Below, piece by piece: positions 11,906-22,998 of a DNA stretch of 64,000 bases. Under the pieces are notes generated by a model. That model was not told the origin of the DNA. It saw nothing but the letters and a program-made list of their open reading frames with translations, and did not search any database. Position 1 is the stretch's first letter. Each line of letters opens with the position of its first letter. The position numbers and the translations under genes are program-made. Source of the stretch: Neopestalotiopsis rosae (Eukaryota > Ascomycota > Sordariomycetes > Amphisphaeriales > Sporocadaceae); contig JALGAS010000004.1 of assembly GCA_023078685.1 (NCBI GenBank), positions 1,364,001 through 1,428,000 of the forward strand. The letters run 5' to 3'.

Positions 11906-12823
11906 TCAACCCTGTGACTTGGACTTGATCACTTTGGACTGTCGTAAGATCTGTTCCTGTTCTTCCCATGGCAAAGCTTTTAGTTTCTGAAATATGACCC
12001 TCTCGTCCTTTTTCATTAGTTCTTCTTTTGCCAGCTCCGCGGCTAGATTTTGCTGTTCCTCATTCAACTGAGACCGGCCTCGGTGATAGTATGATCGCTG
12101 CGTAGCCTTGTAATCCACACGCGCTTGGTTAGGCTCGGAAGTTGTACTCGTCTCATGCAGAGCTGTCCCAGACGTCGCTTTTGGGTCCGGTACACTCGAC
12201 TCTGTTTCCTTGTCATCACTAGCATGATGCACTCGATGCACCTCGTCGTTGTTGAGCGAAACTTGACCCAGACATGCCAATGGCTTATTCTTCATCTCGC
12301 CGTGGTGGTATAAGCCATCCTCTCTGATCTCAACACGCACGTTGACGCCGAGCTCGACGCCCGTGGCGGCAACATCGTGTTTCCTCAGCTCTTCCTGCCC
12401 CAGAGTCGTAAAGACTATGCTCCAGGTGCCGTCGCCGTGTGCATGACAGGTTGCCAATTTTCCGCCCCTCGACTTGAAAAATGAGGTTGTGACGACCTTT
12501 TTGGGGTCCGCCTTGTCTTGGCTTGACGTATGCCGAAAGCAGCCTCTGCGGCATGTTAACAGACTGTCTCCGAATTGAAAGTGAAGATAGTATCAATAAG
12601 TCCACATACTTGATTTTAGCTTCCCGTACCGTAGGTATCTGGGACCGGTTAGCTCACGATCGGACGGTGCTATTTTTACACAACTTGCGATGATTTCCAT
12701 GTAGTTTGCCACACTTTCAGTAGTGTGTGCCCAGCCCAAGCCACCATCCAGATCCCGGCGCAGATCTTTTATACTGTAGTTTCCACGATACTTCATGTTG
12801 ACTTTTGTTGATTTCAGTGTCAA
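11906..12823 (-). CDS. Hypothetical protein, unrecognised family
   Basis: Two minus-strand exons, 12823-12610 and 12543-11906, join in phase across a GTATGT...AG intron and give 283 aa. Starting from the ATG at 12796 gives 274 aa. I do not recognise it. What can be seen is an N-terminal region with RDLDGGLGWAHTTESVANYMEIIASCVKIA. A middle region made continuous by splicing reads SCFRHTSSQDKADPKKVV and then CHAHGDGTWSIVFTTLG. The polar, charged C-terminal half contains an EEQQNLAAELAKEELMKKDE stretch likely to be coiled coil. No signal peptide is seen with this start. A further upstream exon carrying one cannot be excluded. Coding character is moderate. A chance pair of frames is possible but unlikely given the clean splice junction. 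Confidence 0.5.
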
Positions 12824-14127
12824 GTTCTATGATTACAAACAATAATTTGCCGATATGGTGAGCGCAGAGAGAAGACGAAGGCTAGTGGCTGACGCAATAG
12901 CGTTGTGGCATGTTTTGGTGTTGATTCATTATTGAGATATGGGGCCCCATTAATCACATCGAGATATAGTGACTTAACGCGCTCAATTCAATGATATGCT
13001 AACCTGTGCAGCGACGATTTCGCTTCCAAAGGAATGAAAAAGTTGAACGCATAGCCATCGGCAATGACTCAGACCGTTGTGCGTCGTGTTAACAGAATAT
13101 TCAAGAACATTCCAAGAATTTCAATGTCAGCCTCAACCTATTGAACGTGTACTTCATCGTGAATTTAGTGCTCAGTGTCCTGTATCCTGTATCAGTGTAC
13201 GTTGATCCGCCGCACCGATGCCAAGCCACCCAGCTACCCCGCTGTCCTACCCGCCAGACATCAGTACTGGAGTATAGAGGTATATTGATCTCGCCACAGC
13301 TATACTTCACAAACCAAGTTGCTTGTACACGTTTAACGATAAGTAAAAGTATACAATAGAATGAACCTCCAACCCACTCCCAATCTGGCAACAAAGAAAA
13401 CAAAAAGCTTTCCCCGCAAACACCAAAAGCGATTGGTCGTATTCTCCATCGCCGATCAGCGCTCGTTTACCGTCAGAATACTGGCAAAACTCCGGCATTT
13501 TTCAGGTTGATCGGCCCGTCGGCCGGCTGCAGTAGCAGGGTTCAACTGGACTAGGTTAGGCGGCTTGCAAAGGCGTTGCCCGTTCCTGCGTTTAAACGAT
13601 TGAGGGGCTTCGTCTGCTTCCCGCCGGAAAATATCCCATTCTGATAAACATTCACGATGGTACTATTGTTCTCTATCTTGGCGACGGTGAATGCTGGATG
13701 TAATGGGAAGCAGTGACCTGCAGGATTGCAGATTTATCCATAAGCGAGGCGGTGATGATCTACAGTTCATCGGCCTCTAAAAAAGAATTCATGAAAAGGG
13801 CAATAGACGTGCAGCTCTTCCATCAGGTCCGAATGTATGAACCATATCTTGGCCCGCAACGGGCAACCGCGAATGACCCCCCATGCCCAGCGGATGAAGT
13901 GGTGCCGCCGTGGAGCCAATGATAGATATCGGCGAAGTAGATGCAATAGTATTTAAGAATAGCTCCGGCGCCACGTTTTTGATCATTTGTAAACACGTTT
14001 TGATAGCCATTCCCCTTCCCCTCCCCTCCTTTCCTCTCAATTGCTTCAATAGCAATCTGCTGGTCCTGGTCTCTGCTTTTGCCATTACACCCATCTTGTA
14101 AACGTTGCCCAAGGCCAGACACTGAAA
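12824..14127. other. Intergenic region upstream of GH3 gene
   Basis: About 1.3 kb without a credible gene. A CT-rich leader (about 14008-14050) precedes the GH3 start. Several short frames on both strands lack codon bias. Confidence 0.5.
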
Positions 14128-17081
14128 ATGGCGGACCTCAACGTAGAGGAGGTGATGAAGAAGCTCACTTTGTCGGAGAAGGTGGACCTACTTTCAGGTT
14201 TGTTGAATTCCTTGCACTGCCATGTACAACCTGGCAACAATGACTAATTTTTGAACTCCAGGTATTGATATGTGGCATACCAAGGCATTGCCTCAGCATG
14301 GAATCCCCTCCGTGAGGACATCAGACGTGGTGAGTTCAACATCGGCCATGTGCAATCTTTTTGAGTTTTCCAAAGTTAACAGACTAGCAGAGTATAAATC
14401 GGCCATGATCGTGTATCGTAGTAGCTATACCTGACATCAGCGACCGGCATAGGGACCCAATGGTGTTCGAGGAACCAAATTCTTCAACGGTGTAAAGGCA
14501 GCATGTTTCCCCTGCGGAACAGGACTCGGAGCAACATTCAACACCGAGCTCCTGGAGGAGGCCGGAAAGCTCATGGCCGACGAGGCCAAGGCCAAGGGAG
14601 CGCACGTCATTCTGGGTCCCACCATCAACATGCAAAGATCGCCGTTGGGCGGCCGTGGCTTCGAGTCCATTGGCGAAGATCCGTTCCTGGTATGTTAACC
14701 AAATGGCATAGTCCCCTTTTGTGAACAAAGAATTAAACTTCTCGCGATCTAGGCTGGTCTGGGAGCCGCGGCTCTCGTCCGGGGCATTCAGTCCAAGGGC
14801 ATTCTGGCCACGATCAAGCACTTTGTCTGCAACGACCACGAGCACAAGCGCAATGCCGTCCAGGCCATGATTACTGAGCGAGCTCTGCGCGAGATCTATG
14901 CGCTCCCCTTTCAGCTTGTAGTCAAGGATTCCCAGCCGGCCGCCTTCATGACGGGATACAATGGTGTCAATGGCACATACTGCAGTGAGAACGACAAGTT
15001 GCTCGACAAGATGCTGCGCGGAGAATGGGGTTGGGAGGGACTCGTCATGAGCGATTGGTGGGGTACCTACAGCACTACAGAGTAAGTCCAGATGGCACGG
15101 AAGTAATGATATGAGCCTTTCTTTGACTGACTCGTCCAAACAGGGCAGCCATAGCAGGACTGGATCTGGAAATGCCGGGCCCGACACGGTTCCGTGGTGA
15201 TGCTCTGAAGTTCAACGTCCAGACGGACAAGGTCCGAGAGCACATCATTGACGACCGAGTGAGAACTCTCCTCGAGTTTGTCAAGAGAAGCTACGAGAGC
15301 GGCGTCGGAGAGAATGCACCCGAAAAGACGCTGGACACACCGGAGACGGCGGCACTGCTCCGCAAAATTGGTAATGAAGGTATCGTTCTCTTGCAGAATG
15401 AGAAGAACGTGTTGCCTTTGAAGAAGGATAAGAAGGTGAGCATATCTCAAGAGCCATCTGGCTCCTATGTGGTTCATGGCAACTAATATCGATTATACAG
15501 ACGGTCGTCATTGGACCCAATGCAAAGATTGCTACCTACCACGGTGGTGGCTCGGCTTCTCTTGCCGCCTACTATGCAGTCACTCCGTTTGACGGTATCA
15601 AGGAGAAACTCGACAAGGCTCCTGACTACACAGTCGGTCAATACTCACACTTGATGCTCCCGCCTCTAGGCTTTTCGACAAAGTCCCTCAGTGGAAATGA
15701 TGGCATGACCATGAAGTTCTACAACGAGGCACCAGACGTTTCCGGAAGAAAGGCGTTTGACGAGCTCGAGATCCTCAAGACGGACAACTTCCTGATCGAC
15801 TACCAGCACCCCGATCTCAAATCTGAGCTTTTTTACGCCACTTTGGAGGGCACACTGACTCCCGATGAGGACTGCACATATGAGTTTGGCCTCGTCGTGT
15901 GCGGCAGTGGCAACCTCTACGTCGACGGCAAGTTGGTCATTGAAAACACCACCAAGCAGACGCTGGGCAATGCCTTCTTTGGCTGCGGCACAATCGAGGA
16001 GAAGAGCCATTACGAGGTGAAGAAGGGACAGTCGTACCACATCAGGGTCGAGTTTGGATCCACCCCGACATCGAAGCTGGGCGACCAGGCCGTGCTCATG
16101 CGAGGTGGTGCGGTCAGACTTGGTGGCTGCAAGGTCATTGACCCCAAGGCCGAGATCAAGCGTGCCGCAGCTCTGGCTAAGGATGCCGATCAGGTCATTA
16201 TCTGTGCTGGACTCAATGCTGTAAGTGACATGATACCACTCAATACTTATATCTTTGATGAGCACCGATCTAACCAGTTGAATCTCTAGGACTGGGAGAC
16301 GGAGGGTGCAGACAGAGAGCACATGGCTCTCCCGCCCGGCATGGACGACTTGATCTCGGCCGTCGGAAAGTCCAACGCCAACACGGTCGTGGTGCTGCAG
16401 TCCGGCACGCCCGTCGAGATGCCCTGGATCAAGGACGTCAGCTCCGTGATCCAGGCGTGGTACGGAGGCAACGAGACGGGCAACACCATTGCCGACGTCC
16501 TGTTTGGCGACGTGAACCCCTCGGGCAAGCTCAGTCTGAGTTTCCCCCTCCGCGGCTCCGACAACCCGGCCTTTCTCAACTACCGCACCGAGGGCGGCCG
16601 CGTGCTCTACGGCGAGGACATCTACATTGGCTACCGCTACTACGAGTTTGCCCAGCGGCCCGTGCTCTTCCCCTTTGGCCACGGCCTGAGCTATACCACG
16701 TTTGCGTTTTCCGACCTGTCCGTCTCGGAGAAGGAGGGCAAGCTCCGCGTCGACGTGCGCATCGAGAACACGGGCGGCGTCAGGGGCGCCGAGGTGGCGC
16801 AGGTCTACGTCGCGCCCAAGCAAAAGTCCAAGGTGAACCGCCCGGTCAAGGAGCTCAAGGGCTTCGCAAAGGCCGTGCTCGGCCCCGGAGAGAGCAAGGT
16901 GGTCACGGTCGAGCTCGAGGCCAAGTACGCCGGCGCGTACTGGGACGAGGAGCGAAGCAAGTGGTGCGTCGAGGCTGGCGAGTACGATGTCATTGTGAGT
17001 GACAGCAGCGAGATCAAGGACGCAAAGGCAGTCAAGGCCTCGTTCAAGGTACAAAAGACGACCTGGTGGTCTGGGCTGTAG
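14128..17081 (+). CDS. GH3 beta-glucosidase with PA14 and fibronectin-III-like domains, intracellular
   Basis: Hydrolyses terminal beta-D-glucosides. Exons 14128-14197, 14262-14329 (or -14326), 14453-14689, 14753-15081, 15144-15435, 15501-16220 and 16290-17081 give 834-835 aa. The catalytic N-terminal barrel shows [22 protein letters not shown] and [12 protein letters not shown], whose Asp is the family nucleophile. A PA14 insert runs from about [12 protein letters not shown] to LGGCKVID (roughly residues 410-560). The second catalytic domain carries [10 protein letters not shown] (acid/base Glu region) and [22 protein letters not shown]. The C-terminal FnIII-like domain starts near [12 protein letters not shown]. 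There is no signal peptide ([12 protein letters not shown]), so it is probably cytosolic, acting on imported cellobiose or glycosides. The donor of intron 2 is uncertain. GTGAGT at 14330 leaves an extra Val before GPNG, while GTGGTG at 14327 restores the conserved SDGPNG. Confidence 0.95.
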
Positions 17082-17461
17082 TTTGAAGAGGTAGGAGTTC
17101 TTCTTGCATGATTAACGTATTGCAAAAGTTATGTTTCCTCTGAAATGAAGTCTTATTTGAACATGGAATGAAAGAAAGCCGTCTTAAGACCTATATCATG
17201 CAGATGAGTGATGGAGACTTATACAGCTGCGTTCTCTATTAGCACCTTAGTACCCCGCCAGACTTGCGCATAGGACCCCGCTATTCAGCAATGACATCGC
17301 TAAACTGCGACGCGTTGATGGACCTAGGCGCGTCAAGTCTTTACTATTTTATGCCCAGTTCATATGATCATACAACAAATTTCTCAGGCTCGGGCACGTC
17401 GCATACAGCCAATTGCACTTGGACAGAAGAGACGAAGAGAGAAAAGACTGTTGAATAGACC
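17082..17461. other. Short intergenic region
   Basis: 3' flank of the GH3 gene and promoter of the fta4-like gene. Nothing distinctive is seen. Confidence 0.45.
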
Positions 17462-18313
17462 ATGGCACCGCCAACAATCCTCGCGCACAAATCCGCCTTC
17501 CTGACCGTCCAAACACTACACCTATCGCAAAGCCTCGCACCGTCGACCGCCTGGCGGAACCGCGCCAACAACAACAGTGACAATGACGGCGCCAGCATAC
17601 CCCAGCGCGCAATCGACGACGCCCTCTTCCGCCTAAACCAGAACCTCCAACAGCACGTGCGAAGGGTCTACCCGCCACAGGCGACACGGCAGGTGGCCGA
17701 GCAGATTGACAGCCTGTTCCTGGGCGTAGGAGAAGACGAGGGCGGCGCCGGCGACGATGCCATGCGGGACGGTGACGAGGGGCTGCGGGCTCTCAAGGAG
17801 CTAGACGAGTTGCGCGAGGGTATCGATCTGAGTACGTTTTTCCAGCCGATGCGCCGCTCACTCCATTACATATCCTGAAGATTGCACAGTTCACTAACAC
17901 CCACTCCCCTTGAAACAGCTACGGACGAAGCCATATCCTCCCTCCCGACGACGTGGGACGCCCACCGACCCGAACAAGCAGAAGCCGACGCGGACGTGGC
18001 GCAGCAATACGAGACTTTACAGGACCGGCTACAAACGCTGTCGGCGCAGAGGGCCGAGACCAAGGCCCGTGTTGATAGACTGCGGCAGATGCAGGCCCTG
18101 CTGCGGCCTTTCGAGACCAATGTGCAGGAAAACCTCGTTACCCGCAACGGCGAGATTGAAAAGGAGCTGGAGCGCATGCGCGTCCTGCTGGTGCGGGTTG
18201 CCGGCAGAATCGGTCAGTTGCCGGACAAAGAGACCGACGGCGCCGACGAGATCATGGAGGACTTGGATGTAATAGAGAGAAGTAAAGTTGACGCTCTTCT
18301 CGGTGGGTTTTGA
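17462..18313 (+). CDS. fta4: Kinetochore Sim4 complex subunit Fta4
   Basis: Subunit of the inner kinetochore (CENP-U-like arm of the Sim4/COMA complex) in ascomycetes. Exons 17462-17831 and 17919-18313 give 254 aa. The N terminus, TILAHKSAFLTVQTLHLSQSL, followed by a Trp-Arg-Asn-Arg segment and IPQRAIDDALFRLNQNLQQHVRRVYPPQATRQVAEQIDSLF, fits the FTA4 family pattern (PF13093). The C-terminal half, from about residue 150, is a long coiled coil (ETLQDRLQTLSAQRAETKAR and later heptads). Length fits the family (about 230-270 aa). The family assignment is from memory of the pattern. MIND-complex proteins were considered but fit less well. Confidence 0.75.
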
Positions 18314-18652
18314 AAGTGCATATTGACGATGCACGTGGACTTGGGCGTTTCGCTGATATTTTGTCTTGCAAATTCTGTTATGATACCCCTATTGATTATT
18401 CGATTCTAAAGACGCTTTCAACTTAATTATTGTCGATTACTTACACAAAGGCCTTGTTCACTTTAAAGATCCAGGGTGTATTGGGAATTTCTTTAATCAT
18501 CAGTGTACGGCGGAGTATAGCCGAAGATCAGCAAAAGGTGGTATTCATTCTGTTTAGAAGCTATTTGTTACTTATTCTATAGAGTTGGGTGTTGCCAGGT
18601 ACAATTTCCAGTTTGAGAGCCGACATGAAATTCCCATTCATGGAGTTTGTCT
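18314..18652. other. Convergent 3' region
   Basis: AT-rich flank between the fta4-like gene (plus) and the calpain gene (minus). No features seen. Confidence 0.45.
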
Positions 18653-21600
18653 TCAGGTTGGCACAATACTCTTCTTCCTGCGCTCCTGATCACCAACGAG
18701 AGTAGCATCCTTGGCAGAGTCATCCACATCGAGTCCGAGCTCAACTTCGCTCTCGGCATCGTCTCGATCCTCGCTGTTGGCTGTATCAGTGTCCTTACCA
18801 CCCTCAACGTCCTTAGCATCCTCGGGATCGGGCTTCTGACCCTTGTTCGAAGGTCTTCCGGTATGTTGATTTAGGCGAAGCACTCTGAGCTTGACTATTT
18901 CTTCGTCCTTGTCATCGTCAAACACCTTGTAATAAACTCTCAAGCCCACAGTGGCCATGGCATTCCAGGGATTACTCTCGAACTCATCCTCTGGTTCAGC
19001 CACTGGTGGACCTTGCGGTGCAGCGGGAGGGGCAGGCGGAGGCTTTGGGCGGCTATCGAGCTGATATTCAAGGACGCGGTCGGAAATATCAGATACTACT
19101 GAAATATCGGACTCGTCAGAGGAGGATTCTTCTTCAGATTCGGACGGAGCCTCCATGGGCTTTGGCGGGAACTTGGCATTGCCACGATGTGGCACAGTGG
19201 CCTTCTTAACCGGTGCGGTTCTGTCTGCGCATGTGCAACCTTGGATTCTACTCGATTGCATCTCGTTATGTTTGACTGGGATATCCTGAACAGTCTGTAC
19301 TGGGCTTGTGGCCGGGCCTTGAGTCACTGCTTCAGTGCTCTTGGCCTCAGTCTGTTCAGGAGCCTCGCCAACTTCGAGCGACGACTCTCCAGATCCTGTT
19401 GAGGGGGTTCTGAAGCCGGTGTCGCTACCAGAGTCTGAGGCAATGGACTCTTGCGGAGAATCATGCTTGGAATCATCGGCAACGGAAGTATTTGGGCTTG
19501 GTGTTTGAATTTGAACACGCTTCTCCGTGTCTTTGCTCTGCATCAGGTTTGATGGATTGGGTCGAATGGCAAGGTCAGGGTGACGAGCCTGCTGAGCTTT
19601 CTGGGCCTTCTTCAACTCGGCTTTCGCCTTGGCCTTGGCCTTGCGCTCGCGGCGTTTGTTCAATGCCTTGACTTGAAAGTAATATTCTCGTTCCTTGGCT
19701 TCCATCAGTTTTTCACGAAGCTCTTTCTTCTCCTTTTCCCGCTTGCGTTTCTCTGCTTCCTTCTTGGCTTCCTTTTCTTCACGAGTCTCCACAATGGTCC
19801 CTTTGCTGTGAGCTAAGTCGTATGACATGCCAACCGCAACAAGCTTGTCACGCCTCTCGCGCGCATTGTTGCGTACCACGTCTTCTATCGGCAGTATGTC
19901 CATGTCGCGCGTGGCGTTGACCTTGAGCAGAACCGTGTACTCTCCAGCATCGAGTTCCAACTCAACATTAACACTGCGCCTCTGGCAGTAAGGACTGATT
20001 GTTCGAACGACATAGTCTTCCTGACCTGCCTTGTGCAGTCGGAAATTCAACGTAAAGCTGTACTGTCCCTCCAAACCTTGATAATAACGATCATCAAGCT
20101 GCGAAAGGACAATCACCACGGGACGCGTTTTTGTAATAGAGAACGCAAACAGGGTTTCGTGGTAGTCGAGTGTCCACGAAATAGGGAGGGTCGTCCACTC
20201 GGAAGTGATTTTCCAATCATCGTTGAAGAGGCGAGTACGGTCAAAGGCCTGAAACTTGCGAAGAAGATCTGGGTACGAGATCCAGAATGCGCCATCGTCG
20301 CCAAAGCGATGGTTGAGTTTGACCAACCATTCAGCTGTCCATTCTTTGGAACCATCACTCCAAGGACCTTTCCATTCTCCCTTTCCCCACGGGTTCTTCA
20401 AAAGCAAAAGTCTATGGCCATCAATCTCAACAGCTTTCATGATAGAGTAAGCATGCAACTCGACGATGCCTCTACGGTCGCCCCAGCCAATGCCCCACAT
20501 GCCCGTCGAGCAGCCGAAAAGGAATTCGTCGTTGACCTTCATAAGCTCTTCCTTCCAGAAATGCTCCTTGTCGAGAATATCTTTGGTATAAATCTCACTG
20601 GTGACACCTCCAGTCAAATCTTCGATACCCTCTCCCGTAAAACCTCCCTCAATGGCAGCATAGTCACCATGCGCCTTTGCGTAAGCCTTTTCGAGCAGGG
20701 GTAGCCAGGTTTCGTCAGCATGGACGCACTGAGCAAAGTATAGCGCCCCCGAGCCGCTTTGGTAGGCTTTGCGGTACTGCTCTTCAGACTCGACCCGCTC
20801 TCGGTCTTCCCACAGCATGCGCTCCAGGAAGCTCTCCTCAAAGTCCGGCTTTGTAAGAAAGAGCTTGTCATCAATAATCTCGGAAATCCATTCCCCGTCG
20901 CGGTGGAAGACAAATCCATACACACCAACTTGCTCGTCGCGAGCCACGCAACAGCGTTCAATCAGACTAGGTTTGTTGCTCAGCGTGCACAAGGCAGCCA
21001 TGAGCCAGCAATCGCCGTCTCTGCCTTGTCGCACATCACTCGCGGTCGGACCATCAATGTAGAATTGGGGATTATCAAAGATGTCAGGCACACGCTTGAC
21101 GCTCTTGGGCTTGAACTCGGACGGGTCAGGGTCTTTGATATTGTGTAACGTTTCCAAAGTGTCCCGTTTGCCCCATTTTAAATCCCACTCCAAATCAAAG
21201 TGAGGATCACGATATTTCTGGTTGATCCGGCGGCATTCCTTAACGATTTTGCTGACCTTGGCCTTGCAGACCTCAGCGGCTTCATCGTATGATGCTTGAG
21301 TGGTGATTCCCGTCTTGCGGGCGTGCTTTGCGGCAAGTCGAACGTAAGAATTGTGAGGTATGACAGTGGTGGCTAAATCCAGTCAGCACTTCAAATCATG
21401 GTTTCTTCAGCTGAACTCGAAAATTTTGATCATGCAAGTGAAAAATCGAGATCCGTTGAAGGAAACGTCAGATTCATGCTTACCTTTGCCTGGAGTCTTT
21501 GTATTGAACTTGGTCCAAAACTCATCAATGGCATCCTGAGGAGCTTGCTGCTTCTTCCTAGGCATTTTGGGTAGGACTACGGGTACTTGTGCAATGACGG

Positions 21601-21733
21601 GTCTTCGACGGCGAACAGGCTCTTCTTCTTCGGATCCGCTGCCGCTGCTGCTGGTGTAGTCGTCGCGATCTAGGTATGCGGCCTCTGAGGGTAATGGAAA
21701 TATGAAAGACATGTTGACGAGAGGAGGGGGCAC
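18653..21733 (-). CDS. Calpain-family cysteine protease with charged coiled-coil C terminus
   Basis: Intracellular papain-fold protease. Minus-strand exons 21733-21484 and 21372-18653 give 989 aa. A start seven codons later (ATG at 21712) gives 982 aa. The complete triad is visible: Cys205 in GRDGDCWLMAAL, His390 in IVELHAYSIM and Asn410 in LLKNPWGKGEWKGPWSDG. A beta-sandwich C2-like region follows (about residues 440-560, with CQRRSVNVELELDAGEYTVLLKV). Next come a Lys/Glu-rich helix (about 580-670) and a long disordered Ser/Glu/Pro-rich tail. The domain order differs from PalB/Rim13, which begin with an MIT domain, so I do not assign it to the pH-signalling calpain. The substrate is unknown. 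The N terminus has an acidic patch and RRRRP, possibly a nuclear localisation signal. Confidence 0.93.
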
Positions 21734-22998
21734 AAGTGCACCAACTGCTCACTTAGAACTTAGAAAGATAAGTGAAAAGTTCAGAGGAAAGAATAAATGA
21801 CTCTTAGTGAAGGGAAGGTGCAGCTGAAGTCCGCTGGCTCTTGTCTTCACGAGGCTCGTACGGGAGCTTGTGCGATGTGACCGTAAGCCACGATCGGTCA
21901 GTTGCTATTCCCAAGACGGTGACAGTGTTGATTCCTAGACCCAAGAATTCCGGAGCCTCCGCATGTGCCAAAGAAAATCATGAAGATTATAAGAAATTTA
22001 AAAGGAGGCAACAGCGACTAGAGGCCCTTTTGTTGTATGCAGCCTGATGGCTATTCTCTATGTCAGATCTTCTCCATACTCCAAGGCCCCCAGCCAGCCG
22101 CTATCGAAAGTCTTTTGCATTAACGATGCACCATCATGCAAGCCGTCTGACAGTCTCCATCTCCGACCTACCGAAAATGCAAAAATGGCCATGCCGAAGC
22201 ATCCATACAGCTCGTCTCAAGCAGGATTTTGGCGGCGATTGGCCATTTTGCGGAATAGGGCTGAGCCACCCCGAGCGATCCAGATTGCCTCGCAACCTAT
22301 GAGCCATTTGGTCACGCGCCTGTCAGATGCACGAGCCTTAAAATCAAGATCGTTGGTGTCGGCCAGCCGCACGTTCTCTGCCTGCTGAGGTCTGTCTCTG
22401 CGTCGATGTAACCCGCCCCCACCTTGCACTTTTGGGCTCACTACAGTTCGTGCCGTAGTGGTTCGTCATGGCGGCCAGGCAGGGGTCGTTTGGGGGTGCT
22501 TCGGTGACTCTGATTGCTTGGTACTATTACTCATGCAATGCATGCATTCCTCGAATAAGCAGAGTCATTCGACCGGAGCCTTGACTTATTATTCCAAGTC
22601 TCAATCATTGTCCAGTCGATTCATTCGAGGATTGAACTAGATAAGCAGGCTGCAGGAATTTTATAGCTTTATAATGCGCAAGCAAGCTCGGCTACAAATT
22701 ACACTGTGGATACACCCTGGTTATAGTGCTCGGATTCGAGATGATTATCCAGGGCTCGTGTTGACTAGGTACTTCGGTCGCCAGGTGCCAGGAGCAAGCA
22801 ATAGTAACACTATCATCGCTTTGATGGTTAGTCCATTTTGCTCTCTTGCAACACGACAAATGATAAGATCTATTGCATACCACTGCCTGATAGAAATATC
22901 CTCTGATTCCTGGCCGTTGAATCGAAAACGACAGTAGATCAGCAATGGACTTGTTCTGTTGCTTATTGATGCAGTTGTTCCTGACATATGACAATCTA
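21734..22998. other. Intergenic region between calpain and HET genes
   Basis: The calpain promoter is at the left and the 3' flank of the HET gene at the right. No frame over about 110 codons is present and none is recognisable. Nothing repetitive was noted. Confidence 0.5.

Noticed and set aside
15666..17054. 462-codon open frame opposite the GH3 gene
   Set aside because: It crosses the GH3 intron at 16221-16289 and is antisense to conserved GH3 domains. It is open because of codon bias.
18653..21733. PalB/Rim13 pH-signalling calpain
   Set aside because: No N-terminal MIT domain, and the C terminus is a charged coiled coil and disordered tail instead of tandem PalB-type domains.
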